NCBI RefSeq assembly: GCF_000092905.1
Contig: NC_014098.1
Location: 992,001 to 1,056,000 of the forward strand
Length of the DNA stretch: 64,000 bases
Direction of reading: 5' to 3'
From: Kyrpidia tusciae DSM 2912
Lineage (GTDB): Bacteria; Bacillota; Bacilli; Kyrpidiales; Kyrpidiaceae
Shown one piece after another: positions 52,231 to 59,817 of this stretch (positions are counted from its first letter, which is position 1; each line of letters starts with the position of its first letter). Made by a program: the position numbers and the translations under genes. The notes under the pieces were generated by a model. The model ran no database searches. It was given only the letters and a program-made list of their open reading frames with translations, and had not been told where the DNA came from.

Positions 52231-52274
52231 GGCGCCCCCGGAAGGTTTTTGCCGCTGGGGGCGCCTTGGTTTTT
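52231..52274 (+). terminator. Intrinsic terminator after the PepSY gene
   Basis: GGCGCCCCC (52231-52239) pairs exactly with GGGGGCGCC (52257-52265), followed by TTGGTTTTT. Confidence 0.8.
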
Positions 52275-52314
52275 GGACCTTTGAGTTCGTGCGAGATTGG
52301 CGAGGGGGATCACC

Positions 52315-53499
52315 ATGAATGAAAAGAGAATTCCGCAGCGGATTTTGTTGGGACCTGGCCCGAGCGACTGTCATCCCGAGGTGCTGAAGGCCATGGCGAC
52401 CCCCTTGGTGGGACATCTGGATCCGGTTTTCCTCGAACAGATGAACGAGACGATGCAACGGCTGAGAGAGGTGTTTCAAACCCGTTACCCGCTGACCCTG
52501 GCGATGTCCGGAACGGGCAGTGCGGGGATGGAAACGGTGTTTGTCAATGCCTTGGAACCCGGGGATCGGGTGGTAATCGGCATTTGCGGCGCCTTCGGGG
52601 AGCGGATGGTGGACGTCGCCTCCCGCACCGGTGCCGAAGTGATTCAGGTGCGGGCGCCCTGGGGGAGGACCGTCGATCCGGGTCAGATTCAGGAGGCTCT
52701 GAAAAATCACCCAGGAGTGAAAGCGGTGGCGGTGGTTCACGCCGAAACTTCGACGGGGGTTTTACAACCTCTGGAAGAGATCGGCAGGCTGGCGCGCGAT
52801 CACGGGGCCCTGTTCTTGGTGGATGCGGTGACGTCGTTGGGCGGTGTTCCCGTGCCGGTGGAAGAGGCGGCGATCGACGCCTGTTACTCCGGAACGCAAA
52901 AATGTCTCAGCGCGCCTCCCGGGCTTTCACCGGCCACGTTTAGCCCCAAGTTCGAAGAAGCGTTGGAGCGCCGCAAGCGAAAAGTCCAGAGTTGGTATCT
53001 CGACTTGACGATGGTTCGCCAGTACTGGGGGAGCGAGCGTTTCTATCATCACACCGCCCCGATTACGATGATGTACGCCCTGCACGAGGCTTTGGGGTTG
53101 TTGTTGGAAGAGGGCTTAGAATCTGTATTCCGGCGGCACTGGGTGAATGGTCGGGCTCTTCAGGCGGGCCTTGAGGCAATGGGTCTCCAACTGTATGCCG
53201 ACGCAGGGCATCGCCTGCCCCAGTTGACTTCGGTGTGGATCCCCGAAGGTGTGGAGGATACTTTGGTGCGCAACCGCCTGCTCAACGAGTACGGGATTGA
53301 GATCGGCGGGGGGCTTGGAGAGGTCAAGGGCCGGGTGTGGCGAATCGGTTTGCTCGGCCATTCCAGCCGACGGCGAAATGTCCTGCTCCTACTCAGTGCG
53401 CTGGAGCAGATTCTTCGGAGTGTGGGTTACTCGGTGGAATCGGGCATAGGCTGTCAGGCGGCGGAGGGCGCGTACCGGGATTTTTTGGCTAAGGAGTGA
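52315..53499 (+). CDS. Alanine-glyoxylate-type aminotransferase
   Basis: A 394-residue PLP aminotransferase of class V, like alanine- or serine-glyoxylate transaminases. Visible: [14 protein letters not shown] at the N-terminus, [32 protein letters not shown] (substrate site), [10 protein letters not shown] and the Schiff-base Lys in [15 protein letters not shown]. It would move the amino group to glyoxylate, giving glycine, which fits the glyoxylate shunt enzymes in the window. ATG 52315 has CGAGGGGG upstream. A single gene between two terminators or gaps. Confidence 0.9.
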   Translation: MNEKRIPQRILLGPGPSDCHPEVLKAMATPLVGHLDPVFLEQMNETMQRLREVFQTRYPLTLAMSGTGSAGMETVFVNALEPGDRVVIGICGAFGERMVDVASRTGAEVIQVRAPWGRTVDPGQIQEALKNHPGVKAVAVVHAETSTGVLQPLEEIGRLARDHGALFLVDAVTSLGGVPVPVEEAAIDACYSGTQKCLSAPPGLSPATFSPKFEEALERRKRKVQSWYLDLTMVRQYWGSERFYHHTAPITMMYALHEALGLLLEEGLESVFRRHWVNGRALQAGLEAMGLQLYADAGHRLPQLTSVWIPEGVEDTLVRNRLLNEYGIEIGGGLGEVKGRVWRIGLLGHSSRRRNVLLLLSALEQILRSVGYSVESGIGCQAAEGAYRDFLAKE

Positions 53500-53615
53500 A
53501 TTGGCTGCCGACACCTTTGCGCGGTTTTCGGCGTACCTGTATCGTAACAGGTTTCAAGTGAATCCCCCCGGGACATAACTGGTAAGGAACCTAGGAGAAG
53601 AGGGGGACCTCGCAG

Positions 53616-54224
53616 ATGGACGATCTCCGCGTGGCCGCCGTGTTTCGCGCTTCAGCCCATCGGTCGACGGTGTATGAGCGGATGAAAACCTGGCGCGGTT
53701 CCGATGTGAGCACCGCGCTATCTCATACGCCCCAGGCGACCGTTTATACGGCCTGCAGTTCCACGGGGGTGGTGCGGGTCCGGGCGGAAGAGGACAACCT
53801 GTCCGGAAGTGCAAGCTTTTACGGTGAACCGGCGGCACTCGGCTGCAGCGGTTTGGTGACGGCCTGGCTCGACTTGCTCAAAACGGTGGAGGCCGGAGGC
53901 ACCGCCTATGTGACGTGGAAAGGGCGCATCAGTCAGGTGCGCTTCAGCAGGGGTCTACTGTTTTGGGAAGCGGTGGGGCGAGTGGAATGGGATCAGCTGA
54001 CCGACTGGGATTTACTGATTGAGAAGGAAACCTGGACAGGTCACGTGCACCGATATCTGGATCTCCTCGCCCAAGCCTTGGTGGTGCCAGACCCCGAGGC
54101 GCAGAAAAAGGCGGTAACAGAGTTGGCCCGGGCCCAGCAAAACCTCCAGCGGGTGAACCAGGAACTCTCCGCCAGGCGGGGCGCCCGCGTGGCGATTGGC
54201 CGCACCTCCGGCGGCCGGGGATGA
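53616..54224 (+). CDS. Hypothetical protein (202 aa)
   Basis: A 202-residue soluble protein I do not recognise. It begins with MDDLRVAAVFRASAHRSTVYERMKT, has a middle part with Gly, Ser and aromatic residues (TWKGRISQVRFSRGLLFWEAVG) and a helical C-terminus with coiled-coil character (AVTELARAQQNLQRVNQEL). The ATG follows GAAGAGGGGG. It stands alone, closed by a terminator at 54275. Confidence 0.68.
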   Translation: MDDLRVAAVFRASAHRSTVYERMKTWRGSDVSTALSHTPQATVYTACSSTGVVRVRAEEDNLSGSASFYGEPAALGCSGLVTAWLDLLKTVEAGGTAYVTWKGRISQVRFSRGLLFWEAVGRVEWDQLTDWDLLIEKETWTGHVHRYLDLLAQALVVPDPEAQKKAVTELARAQQNLQRVNQELSARRGARVAIGRTSGGRG

Positions 54225-54274
54225 CGGAAACCGCCTGTCCATCCGATGCAAGCGGGGTGTCACTTTGTCCTTCG

Positions 54275-54306
54275 GACAGCCGAGTCTCGGACGGCTGTCT
54301 TTTTTC
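54275..54306 (+). terminator. Intrinsic terminator after the 202-residue gene
   Basis: GACAGCCG (54275-54282) pairs with CGGCTGTC (54292-54299), followed by TTTTTTC. Confidence 0.85.
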
Positions 54307-54367
54307 TTTGCGCCAACGCCCTTCGATCATGTCTTTTTTGCTATGATGGAGAGCGGGGGGAAGTGCG

Positions 54368-54793
54368 GTGCGTCATTCGGTGCTCGTTTTTATCTGTGCG
54401 CTGGAACCCCTGCGGGTGTTGTTGCTCAAGCGAACGGCGGAGCGGGGGGGATGGTGGCAACCGGTAACAGGGCACGTGGAGTCGGGGGAGCGGCCGGAGG
54501 AGGCGGCGGGGCGGGAAACCCGGGAGGAGACGGGGTGGATGCCGGACCGGTTGATCAGGACTCCATGGACGGCCCAGTTCGAGCATCTGGGGCAGACATA
54601 TCGGCACACCGTCTGGATAGCTTGTTGCCCTCGCCCTTTCGTACCGCACCTGAGCAGCGAGCACACCGACAGCCGGTGGGTGGATCCCGGCAGGGCCGAA
54701 AAGATGCTTTTTTGGCCGGACAATCGAGAATTGTTGTTTCGCGTTACGGATTGGTTGGAGCGACAAAGGAGGATGGATGGTGGGATTACTTGA
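54368..54793 (+). CDS. Nudix hydrolase
   Basis: A 141-residue Nudix pyrophosphohydrolase. The Nudix box GHVESGERPEEAAGRETREETG (in part) matches G-x5-E-x7-REUxEExGU with all key residues. PVTGHVESGE and the size recall dATP pyrophosphohydrolase relatives. GTG 54368 has CGGGGGGAAG upstream. It overlaps the start of fabI by 17 bases, so the two are probably co-transcribed. Confidence 0.9.
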   Translation: MRHSVLVFICALEPLRVLLLKRTAERGGWWQPVTGHVESGERPEEAAGRETREETGWMPDRLIRTPWTAQFEHLGQTYRHTVWIACCPRPFVPHLSSEHTDSRWVDPGRAEKMLFWPDNRELLFRVTDWLERQRRMDGGIT

Positions 54794-55550
54794 CGGCAAG
54801 AAGGCATTGGTCATGGGGGTGGCCAACGACCGCAGTATCGCCTGGGCTATCGCCAAGGCCCTGGCGGACCAAGGGGCGGAACTGATCTTTACATACCAAG
54901 GGGAACGGCTGGAACGCCGGGTTCGGGAGTTGGCGGAGCAGATTCCGGGCTCGTTGTTATTTCCTTGCGATGTGAGCCGGGATGAGGACCTGGATGCGTT
55001 GAAGCTAGTTCTCGATCAACAGGTGGGCGCCCTTCACGTCCTGGTACACAGTATCGCCTTTGCGAAAACCGAGGAGCTCTCCGGGCTTTATGTGGATACC
55101 TCCCGGGAAGGATTCGCCATTGCCCAGGAGATCAGCGTCTACTCCTTGACGGCAGTGCTCCAGCGCCTGCGGGGGCTTTTGGCCAAAGAAGGCGGGAGTG
55201 TGATCACCATGACCTACATGGGTTCGGAGAGAGTCATGCCGAACTACAATGTGATGGGGGTGGCCAAGGCGGCCCTGGAATCCAGTGTGCGCTATCTGGC
55301 GGAGGATCTCGGCCCTGATGGGATTCGGGTGAACGCCATCTCGGCGGGTCCCATCCGCACCCTGTCCGCAAAGGGAATCAAAGATTTCAACAGCATTTTA
55401 AAAATCATCGAAGAAAAAGCGCCCTTGCGGAGGAATACCGACCCGGCGGAGGTGGGGGATACGGCGGTCTTCCTGGCCAGTTCTATGTCCCGGGGAATTA
55501 CCGGGGAAATCATTCACGTCGATAACGGGTATCACATCATGGGGGTTTGA
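54777..55550 (+). CDS. fabI: Enoyl-[acyl-carrier-protein] reductase FabI
   Basis: Last reduction step of the fatty acid elongation cycle, using NAD(P)H. The 257 residues show the FabI-specific VMGVANDRSIAWAIA in place of the usual GxxxGxG, HSIAFA, YMGSERVMPNYNVMGVAK (Tyr-x6-Lys active site, in part) and the closing GEIIHVDNGYHIMG. The ATG follows AAAGGAGG inside the end of the Nudix gene. A GC-rich stem-loop follows its stop. Confidence 0.95.
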   Translation: MVGLLDGKKALVMGVANDRSIAWAIAKALADQGAELIFTYQGERLERRVRELAEQIPGSLLFPCDVSRDEDLDALKLVLDQQVGALHVLVHSIAFAKTEELSGLYVDTSREGFAIAQEISVYSLTAVLQRLRGLLAKEGGSVITMTYMGSERVMPNYNVMGVAKAALESSVRYLAEDLGPDGIRVNAISAGPIRTLSAKGIKDFNSILKIIEEKAPLRRNTDPAEVGDTAVFLASSMSRGITGEIIHVDNGYHIMGV

Positions 55551-55568
55551 ACGCCGGAGGGATTTGCT

Positions 55569-55591
55569 GACCGCCCCTGGAGGGGGCGGTC
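55569..55591. terminator. Stem-loop after fabI
   Basis: GACCGCCCC (55569-55577) pairs exactly with GGGGCGGTC (55583-55591). No T-run follows, so it may protect the 3' end rather than terminate strongly. Confidence 0.55.
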
Positions 55592-55661
55592 ATCGACCAA
55601 CTGAACATTGGAAGATCCCTGCTGTCAAAGTCGCGTTGGTCTGTGCTGTTTCATTTTTGCT

Positions 55662-55677
55662 ATCACCTTCTATCAAA
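55662..55677 (+). repeat. Right-end repeat of the IS607-family element
   Basis: ATCACCTTCTATCAAA, matching the other end at 14 of 16 positions. On both sides TTTTGCT and AGCAAAA pair, making a hairpin around 55654-55702. Confidence 0.55.
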
Positions 55678-56086
55678 CATTGACAGACTTGACAGCAAAA
55701 CAGTTTACGCTCTCCGAGAGGCTGGCTGCTCCCCGAAGACCCGATTGGCGAGGCCCTGGGGCCGAGCATCTGGAGTCCCGCCCGAAACAGTACCATCCGG
55801 CCGTCCGCCGACCAGCGTCCGGCACCGACAGTTTCCAAACGGCGGGGTGGTCCCTCGACGCTTGCGCGTCTCCCACCGGCAGGACAGGGATCGCTTTCGC
55901 CAACCCGGAAGGCCGTTTTGCCGAACCCCCCAGGATCAGCCACCCGGCGGCGCTCCGCTTGCGCCTCATCGTCAAAGCCGTGTTCCGTGCGGCCTTCGCC
56001 AACCCCCGCACGCCCTCACGGTCTTTCTCCCGCCCGGCCTGTCCCTGTCCCGTCTTCCCGGGAACATCCCGGGAACTCTGATTCAT
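55662..56086 (-). ncRNA. Candidate omega RNA (TnpB guide RNA scaffold)
   Basis: TnpB nucleases use a right-end RNA transcribed in the direction of tnpB from its 3' end to the element border. Here the 425 bases between the tnpB stop and the right-end repeat are GC-rich, hold no convincing gene and can form several hairpins. The guide would be the flanking DNA beyond about 55660. No covariance or transcript evidence is available; the call rests on position only. Confidence 0.4.
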
Positions 56087-57520
56087 TCATGCGTGGTTCT
56101 CCCAGTAGCGCTTCAGCAAAATTCTTTTGACTTCTTTGTGTGGGGTGTACTTTGTGATCTCCTGGTCGCGAAGACGCCCCTTCACATTGGTCGCCGCCAC
56201 ATGGTCCGCATCTCCTTCATATCCGCACTTTTGGCACCGGAACGAATCGCCGTTGCGGTTCTTGCCGTCCACCCAGCCGCATCCGGGACAGGGACAGGTC
56301 TGGCTCGTATACGCGGCGTTCACCGGTCCCGGATCGGTTATGCAATAAACATGGCACAAGTATTCCAGTCGCTCCCGGATCGCCTGCCGTTGCCACTGGC
56401 TCACCTTGCGGGACAGCCCCTTGTTCCTCGCCTTCCCCCGCAGGTGGGACAAATCTTCGTAGGCGATCACCCTCGGCCGGCGTTCCCGAAAAAACGCCCG
56501 AAACGCCCGGTTGATCTCGTTCTCGCACCACGCCCGGTACCGCCTGTGTCGCTTGTGCTGTTTCACCAGCCCCAGGTTGTGCCGACGAATTCGCCTGGCC
56601 TTTCCCGGGTCCCGCTCCCGGTTTTTGCGATACAACGCCCACAGCTTCTGGCGTTTCCGTCCTTTGTCCAGCACGTGGTCCGACATCTCTTGCAGGGCCT
56701 GGCCGTACTCCGGCCGATACTTCTTCCCCGAGTCATCCGTCAGAACTTCGGTGACTCCCAGGTCGATTCCCGCCTCTTCCTCCCCGGCCGGGTAGGTCTT
56801 TGGTTCCCGGCTCATGTGAATCTCCACCGCCTGTTCGTCCGGCAGCAGAACCACCCGCAGATTGCCCCTCAGCTTGTGAATCCCAGAAAGGGGGATCACG
56901 ATCCTTTTTCCCGGGGACAATCCCATCACCGCCACATACTGCCGGTTGCCCACCATGAACACTCGGTACATCTGTTGATCCACAACAAAACTCCGGGCTT
57001 TCCTGACCCGCGGCCTCTTTCCCAGGATCCGGCGAAACAGCCGCTTCAGCCCGTGGCGGACCTTCTTCCGCCCGGCCGGCTCCAATTCGGTCTTTTTCCC
57101 GGCCAGATCCTCATCCCGAAAAATCGCCTCAATCTTTCTCCAATCCCGGGGCCTGTCCCCGAACTTGTCCAGCAACCAGAAGGCGTAATCCCGTTCCTTC
57201 GGGGTTAACCCCCCGTTGCGGTGAAGACGGTCCCGCACCTCGGCAATCGCCGCTTCCCACTGTCGCTCCAAGGTCCATAAGGCGTCTTCCAAAGCCAGCT
57301 TCCACTGCCGAGCCTGAAGACCAAAGGGACTCACAAACCCGGCGGCCACCCGTTCATCTCGAATTCTCCGTTTATACCCCAGATCCTTGAGGTACTTCAC
57401 CTGCGCGTACTCCACCAAGAAGGCGTCCTTCTGCCGGGAATACGCCTCGGCCACTTCGACGATCTGCCTCCATTTCTCACGATTCAGCGGCAGGCTCTTT
57501 TGTCGGATCGTCTGTCGCAC
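56087..57520 (-). CDS. tnpB: TnpB RNA-guided nuclease of the IS607-family element
   Basis: A 477-residue TnpB, of the family from which Cas12 arose; it cuts DNA guided by an RNA from the element's right end. The RuvC acidic residues are present: Asp253 in GIDLGVTEVL, Glu355 in VIAYEDLSHL and the third in GDADHVAATN (Asp437 or 439). The zinc ribbon is complete: CPCPGC near 409-414 and CQKC at 429-432. GTG 57520 has GGGAGGA nine bases upstream; it overlaps the tnpA remnant by 44 bases. It appears intact while the recombinase partner is broken. Confidence 0.92.
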   Translation of the reverse strand: MRQTIRQKSLPLNREKWRQIVEVAEAYSRQKDAFLVEYAQVKYLKDLGYKRRIRDERVAAGFVSPFGLQARQWKLALEDALWTLERQWEAAIAEVRDRLHRNGGLTPKERDYAFWLLDKFGDRPRDWRKIEAIFRDEDLAGKKTELEPAGRKKVRHGLKRLFRRILGKRPRVRKARSFVVDQQMYRVFMVGNRQYVAVMGLSPGKRIVIPLSGIHKLRGNLRVVLLPDEQAVEIHMSREPKTYPAGEEEAGIDLGVTEVLTDDSGKKYRPEYGQALQEMSDHVLDKGRKRQKLWALYRKNRERDPGKARRIRRHNLGLVKQHKRHRRYRAWCENEINRAFRAFFRERRPRVIAYEDLSHLRGKARNKGLSRKVSQWQRQAIRERLEYLCHVYCITDPGPVNAAYTSQTCPCPGCGWVDGKNRNGDSFRCQKCGYEGDADHVAATNVKGRLRDQEITKYTPHKEVKRILLKRYWENHA

Positions 57521-57903
57521 CGGATAGTTCCTCCCGAACGGCTTTGGTCAGTTTCCGCGCCCTGTAGGTTCGTGACCCGTAGAGTTTTGTTGCAAAATAC
57601 TGGACAATGCTTATTAAATCTTCGGCCAGTTCCTGGGCCGGTGACATGTCCTCGGCCTTGTTGACCACCAGAATCTCGCAACCGAACCGTGCAAACAGGT
57701 CCTCCAAGAAATCAAACCCAAACCGGACCAGCCGGTCCTTGTGAGCCACTTCCCAACGCCTGATAGAACATATCCTCGGTGTATCTGCGCTTGTTGGTGG
57801 GAGTTCGCAAAGGCACCAGCTTGCCTTCCCTGTCCCACGCTCGAAGTGTGGAGACGCTGACGCCGAGTTTCTCCGCAAACTCTCGAATCGAATAGAGCTT
57901 CAC
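57477..57903 (-). pseudogene. tnpA: IS607 serine recombinase tnpA, internally deleted
   Basis: The first part (from ATG 57903) is the MerR-type helix-turn-helix typical of IS607 TnpA: MKLYSIREFAEKLGVSVSTL, RAWDREGKL, RRYTEDMFYQAL. It then runs out of frame and stops at 57712. In another frame the typical TnpA C-terminus follows at once: VAHKDRLVRFGFDFLEDLF and MSPAQELAEDLISIVQYFATKLYG (parts). The roughly 70 residues between, which hold the catalytic Ser (YxRVSS region), are missing. So a single internal deletion removed the active site and shifted the frame; the gene cannot make an active recombinase. Confidence 0.85.
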
Positions 57904-57909
57904 CTGAAC

Positions 57910-57925
57910 ATCACCCTATATCAAA
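57910..57925 (+). repeat. Left-end repeat of the IS607-family element
   Basis: ATCACCCTATATCAAA, in the same orientation as the copy at 55662. TCACC and a later GGTGA at 57933-57937 also pair. It lies just upstream of the tnpA remnant start. Confidence 0.55.
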
Positions 57926-58035
57926 TTCTATCAGGTGACGTTGATTTTCGGCAAATCACTTCTCTTCTTCATAGAAGGCCAAAAGCTGTCTTCAACCTCC
58001 TGCGGGATCGGGTAAGACAACGTTAGTTTCAGTGA

Positions 58036-58078
58036 TCGCCCGGGCGGGGTGCCGGTGCCCAGAACCCCCGGGCCCGGG
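58036..58078. terminator. GC-rich stem-loop after the 2,4-dienoyl-CoA reductase gene
   Basis: GCCCGGGCGGGG and CCCCCGGGCCCGGG pair with small mismatches, directly past the minus-strand stop at 58082. No clear T-run. Confidence 0.45.
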
Positions 58079-58081
58079 TGA

Positions 58082-58897
58082 CTACTTCGTCGGCTTGTCG
58101 GCCTCAAAATGTTTGAGAAACCCCTTGTTCAGCCATTCACCGCCGTCCAGGGTCACCACCTCGCCGGTCATGAAACCGGCGTAATCGGAGACGATGAAGG
58201 AGGCAAGCCTGGCGACCTCTTCGGGCTGGCCGAACCGCCCTGCTGGGATCTCTTGTTTCAGGCGTTCCTCGATCGTCTTGGTCGGCCACAGCTTTTCTGC
58301 TCCGCCCGTGTGCTCAATGGGCCCCGGGGCGATGGCGTTCACCCGGATGCCGTATCTGGCCCATTCCACCGCCAAGGTTCGGGTCATGGCCACGACCCCG
58401 GCTTTTGCCGCAGCCGAGTGGACGGTGCCGGGTCCGCCCGTCCAGGAGTAGGTGGCGACGATGTTGAGGATGTTTCCACCTCGCCCGGATTCGATCATCT
58501 CTTTTCCCATCGCCCGGGAGCAGTAGAACGTTCCGTTGAGGACGATGCCGACCACGGCGTTCCACCCGTTGACCGACAACTGTTCGGCCGGGCAGACGAA
58601 ATTGCCTGCGGCATTGTTGACGAGGATATCGATTTGGCCGAAGGCTTGGTTCGTTTCCGCCACCCAACGATCGACGTCGGCAGGATTGCGGACATCCCCT
58701 GCGACGGCCAACACCCGGGCACCCGGGGTGCGGCTGAGAAGATCCTGGGCGGCGGCATTCAAGCGTTCTTCATTGCGTCCGGTGATGACGATGTGGGCGC
58801 CAAGCCGGGCGAATTCGCCGGCGATCGCCTTTCCCAGCCCAGAACTGCCTCCGGTGATCACCGCGACGCGATTTTTTAACGTATCAGGACTTAACAT
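58082..58897 (-). CDS. 2,4-dienoyl-CoA reductase-like SDR
   Basis: A 271-residue NADPH-dependent SDR. The cofactor motif TGGSSGLGKAIA and NNAAGNF are present, but the usual YxxxK is replaced by a Tyr-less HSAAAKAG, as in peroxisomal and bacterial 2,4-dienoyl-CoA reductases. With APGPIEHTGG and the closing GEVVTLDGGEWL this points to reduction of dienoyl-CoA in the oxidation of unsaturated fatty acids. The ATG has AAAGGAGAA upstream. Divergent from the TetR-icmF operon, which may control it as well. Confidence 0.87.
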   Translation of the reverse strand: MLSPDTLKNRVAVITGGSSGLGKAIAGEFARLGAHIVITGRNEERLNAAAQDLLSRTPGARVLAVAGDVRNPADVDRWVAETNQAFGQIDILVNNAAGNFVCPAEQLSVNGWNAVVGIVLNGTFYCSRAMGKEMIESGRGGNILNIVATYSWTGGPGTVHSAAAKAGVVAMTRTLAVEWARYGIRVNAIAPGPIEHTGGAEKLWPTKTIEERLKQEIPAGRFGQPEEVARLASFIVSDYAGFMTGEVVTLDGGEWLNKGFLKHFEADKPTK

Positions 58898-59024
58898 GGG
58901 CGATTCTCCTTTTAAGAGTGATAGGGAAGGGATATCGATCGAGTTGATTCATTAGATTCGAGAGGACCGGTCGATTTTCCTGCCAGAACGACCGTTTGGT
59001 TGCAGGGGTTTAGGCAACAGTCCG

Positions 59025-59053
59025 TTGACGGACGGGATACGGACACGTAAGAT
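59025..59053 (+). promoter_or_regulatory. Candidate promoter of the TetR-icmF operon
   Basis: TTGACG (59025-59030), 17-base spacer, TAAGAT (59048-59053), about 75 bases before the ATG at 59128. The operator of the regulator could not be told by eye. Confidence 0.5.
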
Positions 59054-59127
59054 GATAGCAGGAAACCTGATCGAACGCTCGCTCGGTATTTGGCCGACCG
59101 AAGAAATGTCGGAAGGAGGGGGGCGGG

Positions 59128-59817
59128 ATGTGCCCGAAAAAGCACATTCCCTCGGCGGTCAAGGATCCTAAACTGATCGAAACCCGAAGACAGCAGATCG
59201 TGGCCGCCGCGGTGAATCTCTTTGTGGAAAAAGGGTTTCACGGCACCACCACCCGGGAGATCGCCCGGGAGAGCGGACTGAGCATCGGAGCCCTTTATGA
59301 ATACGTGGAGTCCAAAGAGGACGTGTTGTACCTGGTTTGCGACAATATCCACACCACCCTGGAGACGCGGCTCCGGCGAACCCTCACGGAGGCGGGCAAC
59401 GCTCGGGAGAGCTTGCGGTCGGCCATTCGACAGTATCTGTATGTGATGGACGATATGCAGGACGATGTGCTGCTCATCTATCAAGAAAGCAAATCTTTGC
59501 CCTTGGAGGCCCTGCACTTTGTGCTGGGAAAAGAAGAGCAGATTACCGGGATATTTGCCGACATTTTGCGCCGGGGCATCGAGGACGGCAGTCTTCGCCT
59601 GGACCCCGGGGCGGTGACGCTGATGGCCCATAACATCATTGTGCTCGGTCAGATGTGGGCCTTTCGCCGGTGGGCGTTGCAGCGGCACTATACGCTGGAG
59701 GAGTACATCCGGGTTCAGACGTCCCTCTTGCTCAATGAACTCATGAGTCCCGACGAGACCGATGACACAGATACACAGGTTAAAAAAGAAGAGGGGGAAG
59801 CTGTCCGTGGAAACTGA
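59128..59817 (+). CDS. TetR family regulator (FadR/AcrR-like)
   Basis: A 229-residue repressor-type protein: a TetR helix-turn-helix near residues 20-65 ([39 protein letters not shown]), then an all-helical ligand domain. Its place in front of icmF and beside a dienoyl-CoA reductase suggests sensing of an acyl-CoA, as with FadR of Bacillus; this is inference. ATG 59128 has GGAAGGAGGGGGG upstream. It overlaps icmF by 11 bases, so both are on one transcript. Confidence 0.88.
   Translation: MCPKKHIPSAVKDPKLIETRRQQIVAAAVNLFVEKGFHGTTTREIARESGLSIGALYEYVESKEDVLYLVCDNIHTTLETRLRRTLTEAGNARESLRSAIRQYLYVMDDMQDDVLLIYQESKSLPLEALHFVLGKEEQITGIFADILRRGIEDGSLRLDPGAVTLMAHNIIVLGQMWAFRRWALQRHYTLEEYIRVQTSLLLNELMSPDETDDTDTQVKKEEGEAVRGN

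Larger units (their letters stand above)
55662..57925 (-). mobile_element. IS607-family element with degenerate tnpA and intact tnpB
   Basis: The element holds tnpB (56087-57520) and the remains of an IS607 serine recombinase gene tnpA (57477-57903), both on the minus strand in the usual order. A 16-base sequence occurs near both ends with 14 matches: ATCACCTTCTATCAAA at 55662-55677 and ATCACCCTATATCAAA at 57910-57925. I take these as the approximate ends; exact borders are uncertain by tens of bases. It sits between fabI and a 2,4-dienoyl-CoA reductase gene and does not interrupt either. Confidence 0.8.

Noticed and set aside
55673-56086. 137-codon minus-strand frame directly after tnpB
   Set aside because: Arg/Gly/Ser-rich composition with no family, in the place where the TnpB guide RNA is expected.
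55643-57208. 521-codon plus-strand frame across the IS element
   Set aside because: Antisense to the well-supported tnpB, with no ribosome binding site or recognisable domain.
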